Both the position numbers and the translations under genes were made by a program. This document shows, piece after piece, positions 1-10,046 of a stretch of 11,901 nucleotides of DNA. The notes below the pieces were generated by a model that ran no database searches, was not told where the DNA came from, and worked only from the letters and a program-made list of their open reading frames with translations. The stretch is from positions 1-11,901 of the forward strand of contig WSUB01000418.1 in the NCBI GenBank assembly GCA_019633425.1. Reading direction: 5' to 3'. This DNA comes from Tulasnella sp. 424 (taxonomy: Eukaryota > Basidiomycota > Agaricomycetes > Cantharellales > Tulasnellaceae). How positions within the stretch are numbered: position 1 is the stretch's first letter; each line of letters opens with the position of its first letter.

Positions 1-465
1 AACAAATATTTTATCTGGCGTCAGTCACCGAGCCATTTCACCCTTTGTGGCTGATCCCATGGACGACGACGACGGCGACAGTCAACTCGTCGACAACTGG
101 TGGGGTCAGTGGCGGCGACGCCAACCCTTTTGATGGGGGTGAAGGACTGGGCGTTGGACCCTGCTGCCGGCACCCTGACGAATCGATTAGTCAGCATTTC
201 TTTCGATCGGAAGGGATTGCTCAAGACTCACTACAGCGAGTTTCTTGCCAGAAATACCCATTAAGGTGAGCTATTTCTAACTCCATTACTATCACATATC
301 ACGAAAACGCTCATATTCCCTCGATTCTTTGCTTAATTAGGACCATATACGGGGGAAACACCGGCGAGCGGCGAGAAGGAACTGAGTCGGGAAACTGAAG
401 TCTTCCACGACCGTCCGGCCTACCGCAGTGGGGTTCGAAGGGTACGGCCCCATCTAGCGAGGTGG
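1..465. other. Left edge, no assignable gene
   Basis: No gene can be named here. Two short overlapping plus-strand frames look mildly coding. One runs from about 55 to a TAA near 264 and includes an ATG near 133. The other is open to a good donor (AAG|GTGAGC, donor at 266), with a possible acceptor TTAATTAG ending at 340, which would make a 75-bp intron followed by a stop near 403. They are in different frames, so at most one is real. The segment could be the 3' end of a plus-strand gene that starts left of the window, or noise. No repeat, RNA gene or known domain was recognised. Confidence 0.2.
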
Positions 466-1359
466 TTATCGCTCAGCTCCAGCCCTCTGTATGCTTTTAG
501 CGACGACTGCTTCCAGGACCTGCTTCGCCACACCATCTATCACCGACTTTACTTCACCAACACCCTGCATATTTCCATCGGGACAGTTCCTACGCGTCGT
601 TGGAGAACTAGAGTCTCTGTCAACGCTGACGGAAGGGGTGTCTGGTAGTTCCCCTAGGAATTTGAGGTTCAAGGCGTCGGCGGTTTGATGGAAGGATGTG
701 ATGGGGGTCGATGGCTGCGTGAGAAGCATTGGAATGCTTCGCTTTCATTTTCCAAGCAACCTTGATAGGACTGCTCACAAGCTCGTCAGGAATCAAATCA
801 TCTTCCGGTTCGTCCAAGTCGAGAAATCGGTCCGGTCAAACGCGGTGCAGGGACTCGATGTCCACTCAAGGAAGTCTTCGAGAGTTGCGCTCTGTGAAGC
901 GGACGGGAGTACCTTACACTACAAACATCTTGCACCCACGATGAACTCACAGGAGTCACAGAACCTCTTTACTTCCCCTATCTCGATACATTCGATCCTA
1001 ACTAACATCTTCCCAGAGCCTCGTTTGACCACAACTGGGTTCTTCATGGCGCTGATCTTCCTCTTCCCCGAAAGTCCCTTCTCCCGAACCGTCTCAACAC
1101 TCTTGGTCTTCACCTCCTGAGACTCTGCTGGCATTCGTGGTAAGTAGACCGTCGAAAACGTAGTCTTTCGAATCCTCAAAAGAATTAGGAGCGGTTCGGC
1201 GTACGTGATTCCTTTTCCGGCGCTTGTAAGTTCCACCGTCGACGCGACGTTTGTTGGACGTCCGAGAGTGGGTGAGGAAGAAACGATGTATTCGTGGCTG
1301 GTTTTGTCGCATAAGAAGCTTGTATCGTCGAGGAACCTCGACCAGCCATCAAATGTGAT
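466..1359 (-). pseudogene. Possible decayed minus-strand gene, family unknown
   Basis: The product is not recognised. On the minus strand a frame is open from 1359 down to 919 (about 146 codons) with amino-acid use that looks coding. Further down, a segment ending in SSPIK (to 761) can be joined across a possible 46-bp intron (760 to 715, donor GTTGCT, acceptor CGCAG, phase 0) to a frame that continues from 714 to a stop at 466. Between these blocks the frames do not connect cleanly: a coding-like stretch near 800-880 sits one frame off its continuation with no GT...AG to explain it. This could be a frameshifted relic, a gene with introns I cannot place, or chance open frames. It lies outside the kinase-TPR repeat unit and shows no similarity to it. 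Confidence 0.22.
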
Positions 1360-1883
1360 TCAGTTTGTAATTTCGCACCTCTGTCCGTCACGAGGTATCC
1401 TGCAGCTGGGCGACATGACCCTGGACATGTATTTTGGCTAAAAGCCTAAAATCCCCTTCTGGACTATTTCCACCGATTTGTTCTCCTCCCTGATTCTGGT
1501 AGCTACTTGTTGTAAGTGGGGAATCTGGGGGACTGTCCCCCGGCGCACGTTGATGTCTTTCGGCAGTCTGCTCGCGCGTTATCAATCATCATCTTGGGGT
1601 AGCGTCCCAATATTCCAAGTATCATCTGTGGCAGTTATCATATCGTGATATCGACGTGCTTTCCTGCCTCGTGACAGGCTCGGGACCATTGGGTTCATTA
1701 CTACGCCTCCCTTCGAGAACACACCAGAAATGCGATCATGACGATTTCCTCGCTTTTGGCCCACTGAGAACCGCCTCCCCGTCCAAAATCCCCACTGCAT
1801 TGTGTGGTCACCGGCGGAGGGAGGAAGTAATGAAGGAAAGCCCCTAATGTTGGGGGACAACACGAAAAATACAGTCGCAGACC
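1360..1883. other. Unassigned sequence left of the tandem array
   Basis: No gene is supported. Open frames on both strands have no recognisable domain or splice structure. A small perfect hairpin lies at 1527-1541 (GGGGGA, loop CTG, TCCCCC). Similarity to the tandem unit begins at about 1884 with CGTTGG, so this segment ends at the left boundary of the array. Confidence 0.3.
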
Positions 1884-2663
1884 ACGTTGGAGGCAACCGC
1901 ATGCTTTGAAATCGACACCAGTCCTTCGTCACTGCACTCTCCTTCTCTTATCCACCGCATACTGGTCCCGCTCCCTGTCCATCGACCTTGACCTTGACCG
2001 CCGTCTCCTCCCATCATCCCTATCTTATCCTCTGGGCGGTGGTGAATGCGCGTACGACCTCGACCTCCTCCTTGCAGCATGACCATCGTCCCTTGGCTCT
2101 CTATCCCGATCGTTGTAAAGTTGGCGGTGGAGAATGAGCTTGTAATGGTGAAGCCCTTGAAGGAGATAGGTAGGTCAGTAACTACATCGTGAAGCTCATC
2201 CGGGAGGCGATTGCGAAAGTTTGACGAAGCGAACAATCCGACTTCCTACTTTCCAAACACTTCAACGGCTCTTCCTCGCCCTATATCCGATTTCGGTAAA
2301 AATGCCTCACAGCCCTTTGTGGTTGTGCACTGCGACCTCCCTTATCTTGTCATGGTGCGTGACCGTGTGAGATGTTGACAAACTCGCGACAACACCTCAG
2401 CTTCATCGCGAGAGGAGGGAGAGACCCACCGCTGCGGGTCCAATGCGGCGTGCCCATGATTAACCTTGCGAAGAAGGGCAGGCAGAGATACAAGCTGTCC
2501 CGGCGGTGAAGACTGATTCCCCTTCCCTTCCCCGTGTACGATCTAACACCCTCTCCCCCGTACACACCCCATCAGCTTCCCCCTTCCTTCTTACTCTCTC
2601 CAAATCCCTTCCACGAACGGCGAATCTTATCTTCACCTAGCATCGTCCCGTTTAAAACATCCT
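1884..2663 (+). promoter_or_regulatory. Upstream region of kinase-TPR gene 1
   Basis: This non-coding stretch of 780 bp is conserved in the other units. A CCAAT pentamer at 2440-2444 lies about 220 bp before the ATG; CCAAT recurs at nearly the same distance in unit 2 (6109-6113) and unit 3 (9626-9630). A pyrimidine-rich tract at about 2551-2608 precedes the start, as is common at fungal transcription starts. TTTAAAACATCC directly precedes the ATG. No clear TATA box was found. The minus strand has a long open frame (1844-2236) that partly persists in unit 2 but is lost in unit 3. Promoter function is inferred from position and conservation. Confidence 0.4.
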
Positions 2664-5288
2664 ATGTCAACAGACGAAAACCACGATGCCGGTCCTTCCG
2701 CTGTGCTTGAGTCACCGTCAAATTCGAACCACGATGCTTCCTCGGGTAGATTCCTGCCAAGCGCTAAGCTGGTACGTCCTTCCCCGAGTCTCAGGGCTGA
2801 GCAAGATCAATGACTCACCAAACTTTTTTTTTCATAGAGGGAGAAGCTCAGCAAACTCGCGGATCGACGAATTGATATCTCTTCTATCGAATTCCCCAAC
2901 GACGCACGCAAGTTCTCTGGAGCAAGTGCGACAGTTTCGCAAGCCTTCTTGCTCCCTCCCTCCGGTGCCGAAAATGTCACTGGTCAAACCAGTCCTACTA
3001 AAGATGATGGTCTCAACGTACCTGGTCCTGCTGGAGAAGCGTCTCCCCAGCGGAAGGTTGGTACCAGCCCTTTCTGGCGATTGACACTGACGACCAGGGG
3101 CTCAACAATTCCAACCTCGTATATAGGCTGTTGCTGTCAAGAAAATGAAGATATCCGGTGACCCAGCGCGGGTATTAGGGGTAAGGAGACTCCGGCGAAT
3201 CGCGTAGGCTTTCCAGCACTAAGATCTTTCGGTTCAGTTGACACTTAGGGAAGCGGAGTTTCTGGTCGGACTTTCTCACGAAAACATCATCAAGCTAGAG
3301 GGATTCGTCGAGGACCTGTCGAAGGATGTAGTGTGGCTGGTCTTCCCTTGGGAAGAGAACGGAACCTTGAAGGACTTTATCGCCTCAGCCGAGTGGGAGA
3401 TCCCGGAGCGAATATGGCTGGTACGATCGAATAACTTCCCTCCAATCCACCTCTAACAGTTTAAAATGCAGATTGACGACGTGGCTAGAGGAGTCAAATA
3501 CCTCCATGACCAACAACCCCCCATCCGCCATGGCGACCTCAAATCCGTACGTTCTGAGAGCATCATATTGAACCATTCGCAAACATCGCTTTCTGACTTT
3601 TCAGATAAACATATTGGTCAACTCCGAGTTCCGTGCGGTCATTACCGACTTTGGATCCGCTCGGCATCAAATAACCGAGGAACCAGACAAGGAGACGAGT
3701 CAACCTGGAAACAAACCGCAACCAGCCCTGTCGGTCGAAGCAACGACCAGCGGTCCGACCAATACCCTGTGCATAACACTGACAGGAGATCATTACACTC
3801 TTCGTTGGGCTGCTCCGGAGCTGTTGAACGAGGAGAGAGCTACCCTTGCGTGCGATATCTGGGCATTGGGATTTGTAATGTACGAGGTAAAGCTCAGGTT
3901 CTATCTTATTCATGATCGAGTCTCAAACACGCGCCCCGGAATAGGTGATGACCAACTCAATTCCGTTTCAAGATGTCATCAACGACAACGCCGTTATCGT
4001 ACGGGTCGTTAGAGGCGATCTCCCTTCTGTCGCCGACAACGCTCGCATGTTATTGATTCAGGCACTCTGTTCCCTCATGCTTGCGTGCTGGAGCATCGAC
4101 CCGGAAAAACGACCAACTGCTGGGACTTGCCGAAAGTCGATCAACTGGATGGTGAGTATTGCTGACTTCGGGTTAATTACAGCAATTGACCAAAGTTTGA
4201 TATAGCCTATGATTAAGCCAAGCCCGATCCGGACTGCAGATGTAGCGGCTTCTAGAGCTCGCTCACCCGCGCTTCTCATGCAACTGGGAGACATGTACCG
4301 GCGGCAGGGTGACTATCTGAACGCCTCGGACCTCTTTACAAAGGCTCTGGATGGCTACAGAGAAATCGGCAACAACAACGGGAAGGCGACGGCACTGGTT
4401 CAGCTGGCACAATTGCATCGGTTTCAAGATCAGAATGACATGGCCGTCACATACTACTCGGAGGCCCTCAAAATCCTCACCAAAATCGGCGACAGGAAAG
4501 GGAGAGCCGACGCTCTTTGGGGTCTCGCTGAGGTGCATCGACTTCGAAACGAGTACATCCAGGCCATCACATTCTACTCCGAGGCCCTAGACATCTGCAC
4601 CGACATCGGCCACATGCAAGGGAGAGCCTCCGCTCTTTGGGGTCTCGCTGAAGTGCATCGGCTTCGAGACGAGTACAGCCAGGCCGTCACATTCTACTCC
4701 GAGGCCTTAGACATCTACACCGACATCGGCAACAGGGAAGGGAGAGCCGACGCTCTTTTGGGTCTCGCTGGCGTGCATCGGCGTCGAAAAGAGTACAGCC
4801 AGGCAATCAAATTCTACTCCGAGGCCCTAGACATCTCCACCGATGTCGGCCACAGGATGAGGAGAGCCGACATTCTGCAGGGTCTCGCTGAAGTGCATCG
4901 ACTTCAAAACGAGTACAGCCAAGCCATCAAGTTCTACTCCGAGGCCCTAAACATCTGCACCGACATCGGCGACAGGTCCGGAAGAGCCTTTACGCTGCGG
5001 AGTCTTGCCCGTGTCCATCAGCCTCAAAACGAGTATAGCCAAGCCATCACGCTCTTTTCAGAGGCCTTGGAAATCTCTAGCAATATCGGGGACCGATACG
5101 GTAGAGCTCAGGCTCTGTTGGGCCTTGCTGACGTGCATCGTGATCAGGGGAACTACAGGGACGCAATTGGCCCTTATACAGAAGCTGCAGAAATCTTCGA
5201 ACAAATCGGAGAAACTCAAAATGCCGCTTACGCTTCGAACCAAGCTGCTAAGGTCCGTCAACTATCCCTGGGAGAAGAAGCTACTTGA
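2664..5288 (+). CDS. Protein kinase-TPR protein, copy 1 (8 exons, 736 aa)
   Basis: Exons: 2664-2771, 2838-3056, 3127-3180, 3238-3420, 3472-3546, 3605-3886, 3945-4151, 4206-5288. All seven introns are 51-70 bp, GT...AG and phase 0, and the joined frame is fully open to TGA (followed by TAG). Residues 1-45 are a polar, Ser/Asn-rich leader. The kinase domain covers about 46-376: a degenerate glycine loop (G64, V69), ATP lysine K114 in VAVK, helix-C E132, catalytic loop HGDLKS with D210 and N215, DFG at 228-230, APE at 283-285, DIWALG, and CWSIDPEKRP. HGD instead of HRD makes it a non-RD kinase. Eight 40-residue TPRs fill 396-715, ending in a capping helix. No signal peptide or membrane segment is seen, so it is probably intracellular. 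The role is likely phosphorylation controlled by TPR-bound partners (inference). The ATG matches the start in copies 2 and 3. Donor 2 (GTTGGT) is weak but is the one that keeps frame. Confidence 0.88.
4263..5222 (+). repeat. Eight 120-bp TPR repeats of gene 1
   Basis: Eight exact-length 120-bp repeats start at 4263, 4383, 4503, 4623, 4743, 4863, 4983 and 5103. They encode TPRs with the consensus RADALxGLAEVHRL..EYSQAI and FYSEALDI.TDIG. Repeats 3-6 are very alike at DNA level, while 1, 2, 7 and 8 are more divergent, as is usual at array ends. The 40-residue length, longer than the standard 34, resembles the LGN/GPSM2 type of TPR. No introns interrupt the array. Confidence 0.88.
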
Positions 5289-6332
5289 TAGTTATTCGGG
5301 GGGAGGGGGCATTTGATATTTGGGGAGATCGATATTTGATTCGAGTGGGAAGTCCGAGTCACGTTCGTTGCTGAGTGGTCCGTTGATTGGACAGCTCACT
5401 CTTCGTCTCCAGCGTGGTTTGTTACACCCTTTAATAGAAGACGCTCCCGTGCATAGCATTAGTCTTAGGATGGATACAAGCGAACTTCTGAGCGCGCGTC
5501 GCCGTTCAGGGGCTCAGCATCACTTGCTTTAATGAGACAGTTCACGGCCCGTCTTCACAGGGTTGGAGGGAGCCGAATGCTTTGAAATCGACGAGAGGCA
5601 CTGGTCCTTCGTCACTGCACCCTCCTTCTCTTATCCGCCGCATACTGGTCCCGCTCTCTTTCCATCGACCTTGACCTTGACCGCCGTCTCCTCCCATCAT
5701 CCCTCTCATATCCTCTGCGCGGTGGTGAATACGACTTTGACCTCTTCCTTGCAGCACGATCATCGTCCCTTGGCCCTCTTTCCCGATAGCTGTGAAGTTG
5801 TCGGGGGAGAGCGAGCTGCTAATGGTGAGGCCCTTGAAGTAGATAGGTAGGTAAGTGAAGCTCATCGGGGAAGCGATTGCGGAGGTTGGACGAAGCGAAC
5901 AACCCGATTTCCTACTTTGAAAATACCTCATGATCAACGGCTCGTCCTTGCGCTATATTTGATTTCGGCAAAAATGCCTTTAACACTTTGCGGTTGTGCG
6001 GTGCAACTTCCCTTATCTTGTTGGTGCGTGACCGTGTGAGATGTTGACAAACTCGCGACGACACCTCAACTTCATCGCTAGAGGAGGGAGAGACCCACCG
6101 CTACGGGACCAATGCGCCGTGCCCATGATTAACCTGGCGAAGAAGGGCAAGTAGAGATACAAGCTGTCCCGCTGGTGAAGCCTCATTCTCCTTCCCCTCC
6201 CCGTGTACGATCTACCACCCACTCCCCCGTAAACACCCCATCAGCTTCCCCCCTCCCTCTTATTCTCTCCAAATCCCGTCCACGAACGGCGAATTTTATC
6301 CTCACTTAGCATCGTCCCGCTTAAAACATCCT
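5289..6332 (+). promoter_or_regulatory. Spacer between genes 1 and 2: 3' flank, then upstream region
   Basis: The first ~250 bp are the 3' flank of gene 1, alignable to the flank of gene 2; a G-rich tract at about 5297-5311 is seen only in this copy. The unit junction lies near 5560. The remainder is the upstream region of gene 2: CCAAT at 6109-6113, about 220 bp before the ATG, a CT-rich tract at about 6222-6280, and TTAAAACATCC just before the start. No polyadenylation signal can be pinned down. The minus-strand open frame at 5542-5937 corresponds to the one upstream of gene 1. Confidence 0.4.
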
Positions 6333-8961
6333 ATGCCAACAGACGAAAACAACGATACCAGCCCTTTCGCTGTGCCCGAGTCACCGTCAAATTCGAACCA
6401 CGATGCTTCCTCGGGTGGATTCCTGCGGAGCGCTACGCTGGCACGTCCTTCCCGAGTCTCAAAGTTGAGTAAGATTAATGACTCACCAAAACTGCTTTCT
6501 CTCATAGAGGGAGAAGCTCAGCAAGCTGGCGGATCGACGAATTGATATCTCTTCGATCGAATTCCCCAACGAAGCGCACGAGTTCTCTGGAGCAAGTGCG
6601 ACAGTTTCGCGAGCCTTCTTGGTCACTCCCTCCGGTGCCGAAAACACGAGTGGTCAACCCAATCGGACCAGAAACAAAGATCTCAACTTACCTGGTCCTG
6701 CTGGAGAACCGTCTCCCCAGCGGAAGGTCGGTATCAATAAGCCTTTCTGACAATTGATACTGACGACCAGCGGCTCAAAAATTCAAACCTCGTATATAGG
6801 CTGTCGCTGTCAAGAAAATGAAGATATCGAATGACCCAGCGCGGGTATTAGGGGTAAGGAGACCCGGCGAATCGCGTAGGCGTTTCAGCACTAAGGTCTT
6901 TCGGTTTAGTTGACACTTAGGGAAGCCGAGTTTCTGGTCGGACTTTCTCACGTAAACATCATCGAGCTAGAAGGACTCGTCGAGGACTTGTCCAAGGACG
7001 TAGTGTGGTTGGTCTTCCCTTGGGAGGAGAACGGAACCTTGAAGGACTTTATCGCCTCAGCCGAGTGGGAAATCCCGGAGCGAATCTGGCTTGTACGATG
7101 AAACTACTTCCCTTCAATCCACCTCTAACACTTTCAATTGCAGATTAGCGATGTGGCTGACGGAGTCGAATACCTTCATGACCAACAACCCCCCATCCGC
7201 CACGGCGACCTCAAATCCGTACGTTCCGAGAGCATCATATTGAACCACTAGCAAACATCGCCCCGAATTTTTAGATAAACATATTGGTCAACTCCGAGTT
7301 CCGCGCGGTCATTACCGACTTTGGATCCGCTCGCCATGAAGCAACCGATGATTCAGACAAGGAGGCGAGTCAAGCCGGAAACAAACCGCAACTTCCGGCC
7401 CTGTCGCTCGAAGCAACGACCAGCGGTCCGACCAATACCCTGTGCATAACACTGACAGGAAATCATTACACTCTTCGTTGGGCTGCTCCGGAGCTGTTGA
7501 ACGAGGAGAAAGCTACCCTTGCGTGTGATATCTGGGCATTGGGATTTGTAATGTACGAGGTAAAGCTCAGATTCTATCTTATTCATAATCGAGTCTCAAA
7601 CGCGCGCCCCGGAATAGGTGATGACCAACTCGATTCCGTTTCACGATGTCATCAACGAGAACGCCGTTATCGTACGGGTTGTTAGAGGCGATCTCCCTTC
7701 TGTCGCCGACAACGCTCGCATGTTATTGATTCAGGCACTCTGTTCCCTCATGCTTGCGTGCTGGAGCATCAATCCGGAAAAACGACCAACTGCTGGGACT
7801 TGCCGAAAGTCAATCAACTGCATGGTGAGTAATGCTGACTTCGGGTAAATTACAGCAATTGACCAAAGTTTGATATAGCCTATGATTAAGCCAAGCCCGA
7901 TACGGACGGCAGATGCAGCGGCTTCTAGAGCTCGCTCACCCGCGCTTCTCATAAAACTGGGAGACATGTACCAGCAGCAAGATGACTATCTGAACGCGTC
8001 GGACTTCTTTACCAAGGCTCTAGATGGCTACAGCCTAATCAGCGACAACGAAGGAAAGGCGGCGGCACTGGATAGGCTGGCAGAAGCGCATCGGCTTCGG
8101 TCGGAGTTCAGCCAGGCCATCACATTCTACTCCAAGTCCCTAGACATCCGCACCGACATTGGCGACAGGCAAGGAAGAGCCGACGCTCTTTGGGGTCTCG
8201 CTGAGGCGCATCGGTTTCGATCGGAGTACAGCCAGGCCATCAAATTCTACTCCGAGGCCCTAGACATCCGCACCTCCATCGGCGACAAGCCAGGGAGAGC
8301 CTCCGCTCTTTGGGGTCTCGCTGATGTGCATCGGCTTCAAGGAGAATACACCCAGGCCATCGCAATGTACTCCGAGGCCCTAGACATCCGCACCTCCATC
8401 GGCGACAAGCAAGGGAGAGCCTCCGCTCTTTGGGGTCTCGGTCAGGTGCATCAGCGTCGAGAGGAGTACAGCCAGGCCATCACAATGTACTCCGAGGCCC
8501 TAGACATCCGCACCGACCTAGGCCACAGGCGAGGGAGAGCCGACGCTCTGCAGGGGCTCGCTAACGTGCATCGACTTCGGAACGAGTACAGCCAGGCGAT
8601 CGCATTCTACTCCGAGGCCCTAGACATCTGCACCGACATCGGCGACAAGTCCGGAAGAGCCTTTACTTTGCGGAATCTTGCCCGCGTCTATCGGTCCCAA
8701 AACAATTATGGCCAAGCTATCACGCTCTTTTCAGAGGCCTTGGAAATCGATACCGACATCGGGGACCGATACGGCAGAGCTCACTCTCTGTTGGGCCTTG
8801 CTGACGCGCATCGCGATCAGGGGAACTACGGGGACGCAATTGGCCCTTATACAAAAGCTGCAGAAGTCTTCGAACAAATCGGAGCAACTCGAAATGCCGC
8901 TTACGCTTCGAACCAGGCTGCTAAAGTCCGACAACTATCCCTGGGAGAAGAAGCTACTTGA
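6333..8961 (+). CDS. Protein kinase-TPR protein, copy 2 (8 exons, 737 aa)
   Basis: Exons: 6333-6440, 6508-6726, 6800-6853, 6910-7092, 7144-7218, 7275-7559, 7618-7824, 7879-8961. The frame is open throughout and the structure matches copy 1; exon 6 is one codon longer, in the activation segment. All kinase landmarks are kept: VAVK lysine, HGDLKS catalytic loop, NILVN, DFG, APE, DIWALG and the RP motif near the domain end. The glycine loop is degenerate, as in copy 1. Eight TPRs follow. One oddity is the first intron: its donor is GC (GCACGT) where the other copies have GTACGT. A second choice is a GT donor at 6469 paired with an acceptor ending at 6509, giving a 41-bp intron that also keeps frame and adds nine residues. 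The N-terminal splice is therefore less certain than the rest. The function is expected to be as for copy 1, with a changed TPR surface. Confidence 0.85.
7936..8895 (+). repeat. Eight 120-bp TPR repeats of gene 2
   Basis: Eight 120-bp repeats in the same register as gene 1, starting at 7936, 8056, 8176, 8296, 8416, 8536, 8656 and 8776. Repeats 3 and 4 share the variant EALDIRTSIGDK, and DIRT also appears in 2 and 5, whereas gene 1 has DICT, DIYT or DIST at this position. Repeat 2 here looks more like the central repeats than like repeat 2 of gene 1. Both features suggest homogenisation within the array. Confidence 0.88.
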
Positions 8962-9834
8962 TAGTTATCAAGGGGCATTCGAGATTTGGGGAGATTTAGA
9001 TTTGATTCGGGTCGGAAGTCCAAGTCACGCACGCGACGCCCGTATTTCATCCCTGTATGGTCTGTTGATCGAACGGCTCACTCCTCGTCTCGATCGTCTT
9101 TCGTTACACACTTTAATAGAAGACGTCCCCGTGTATATTATTGGTCTTGGGATGCATACAAGCGAACTTCTGAGGGCGGGTCGCCATTCGGGACCTCAAT
9201 CATCACTTGCTTGAATTAGACAGTTCACGGCCCGTCTTCGCAACGTTGGAAGCAACCGAATGCTTTGAAATCGAGAAGAGGCACCTGCCCTGCGTCACTG
9301 CACTTTCCTCCTCTTGTCCGCCGCGGACTGGTCCTGCTCTCTTTCCATCGACCTTGACTTTGGCCAACGTCTCCTTCCATCATGCCCACGTACGTCATGA
9401 AGCTCATAGGGGAGGTGATTACGGAAGTTTGACGAAGCGAACAATTTTTTAGTTTGAAAATACCTGAACGGCTTTTCCTTGCCCTATATCTGATTTCGGA
9501 AAATGCCTCACAGCGGTTTGTGGTTGCTGCACTGCAACTTCCCTTATCTTGTGGTGCGTGACCGTGTGAGATGTTGACAAACACCTCAACTTCACCCCGA
9601 GAGGGGGAGACCCACCGCTACGGGACCAATGCGGCGTGCCCATGATTAACCTTGTGAAGAAGGGCAGGTAGAGATCCGGTGGTGAAGACTCATTCCCTTT
9701 CCCGTGCACGATCCACCACTCACTCCCCCGTAAACACCCCATCAGCTTCCCCCCCTCCCTCTTACTCTCTCCAAATCCCGTCCACGAACGGCGAATCTTA
9801 TCTTCACCTGGCATCGTCCCGTTTAAACCATCAT
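8962..9834 (+). promoter_or_regulatory. Spacer between genes 2 and 3: 3' flank, then upstream region
   Basis: The 3' flank of gene 2 runs to about 9242 and is alignable to that of gene 1. The upstream region of gene 3 follows: CCAAT at 9626-9630, about 207 bp before the ATG, a CT-rich tract at about 9719-9780, and GTTTAAACCATC before the start. Compared with unit 2, a block of about 143 bp is missing between CCATCAT (9377-9383) and GAAGCTCAT (9399-9407), which removes most of the minus-strand open frame found in units 1 and 2. Another frame on the plus strand stays open past the stop of gene 2 to about 9214; I regard it as chance. Confidence 0.38.
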
Positions 9835-10046
9835 ATGCCAATAGACGAAAACCACGATGCCGGCCCTTCCGTTGTACCTGAGTCACCGTCACACTCGAAC
9901 CACGATGCTTCCTCCAGTGGATTCCTGCCAAGCGCCAAGCTGGTACGTCCTTCCCGAGTCTCAAAGCTGAGCAAGATCAGTGACTCACCAAAACTGCGTT
10001 TTTAATAGAGGGAGAAGCTCAGCAAGCTTGCGGATCGACGAATTGA

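Larger units (their letters stand above)
1884..5559 (+). repeat. Tandem unit 1 of the kinase-TPR array
   Basis: First copy of a ~3.68 kb direct repeat. The anchor ATGCTTTGAAATCGA starts at 1901, 5577 and 9260 (the third copy differs slightly in what follows), giving periods of 3676 and 3683 bp. The unit holds an upstream region, the eight-exon kinase-TPR gene and a ~250-bp 3' flank that includes the conserved words TTTAATAGAAGACG and, at the far end, AGACAGTTCACGGCCCGTC. The left boundary is placed where similarity to the other units stops, near 1884; the sequence before it lacks the TTCACGGCCCGTC that precedes units 2 and 3. Confidence 0.85.
5560..9242 (+). repeat. Tandem unit 2 of the kinase-TPR array
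   Basis: Second copy of the ~3.68 kb direct repeat, with the same order of upstream region, eight-exon gene and 3' flank as unit 1. Both boundaries are internal to the array, marked by GTTCACGGCCCGTCTTC shortly before each junction. Confidence 0.85.

Noticed and set aside
1527..1541. GC-rich hairpin as a terminator
   Set aside because: There is no bacterial context and no gene end next to it; it is a short chance inverted repeat.
4152..4205. Earlier acceptor TTACAG inside intron 7
   Set aside because: Using it leads to a TGA within six codons; the TATAG at 4205 joins the kinase and TPR parts in frame in both intact genes.
4351..4590. Overlapping open frames on both strands across the TPR exons
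   Set aside because: They mirror the 120-bp repeat structure in wrong frames; the main frame has clear TPR signatures and is conserved between genes.
4209..5288. TPR exon as a separate gene starting at its own ATG
   Set aside because: The exon is preceded by a good GTGAGT...TATAG intron, and the kinase frame has no stop before that donor, so a fused protein is the simpler reading; a transcript would settle it.
8944..9214. Open frame continuing past the stop of gene 2, partly alignable to the flank of gene 1
   Set aside because: It is out of frame with the TPR exon, has no splice site to join it, and its end is not aligned between copies; it is most likely the 3' untranslated region.
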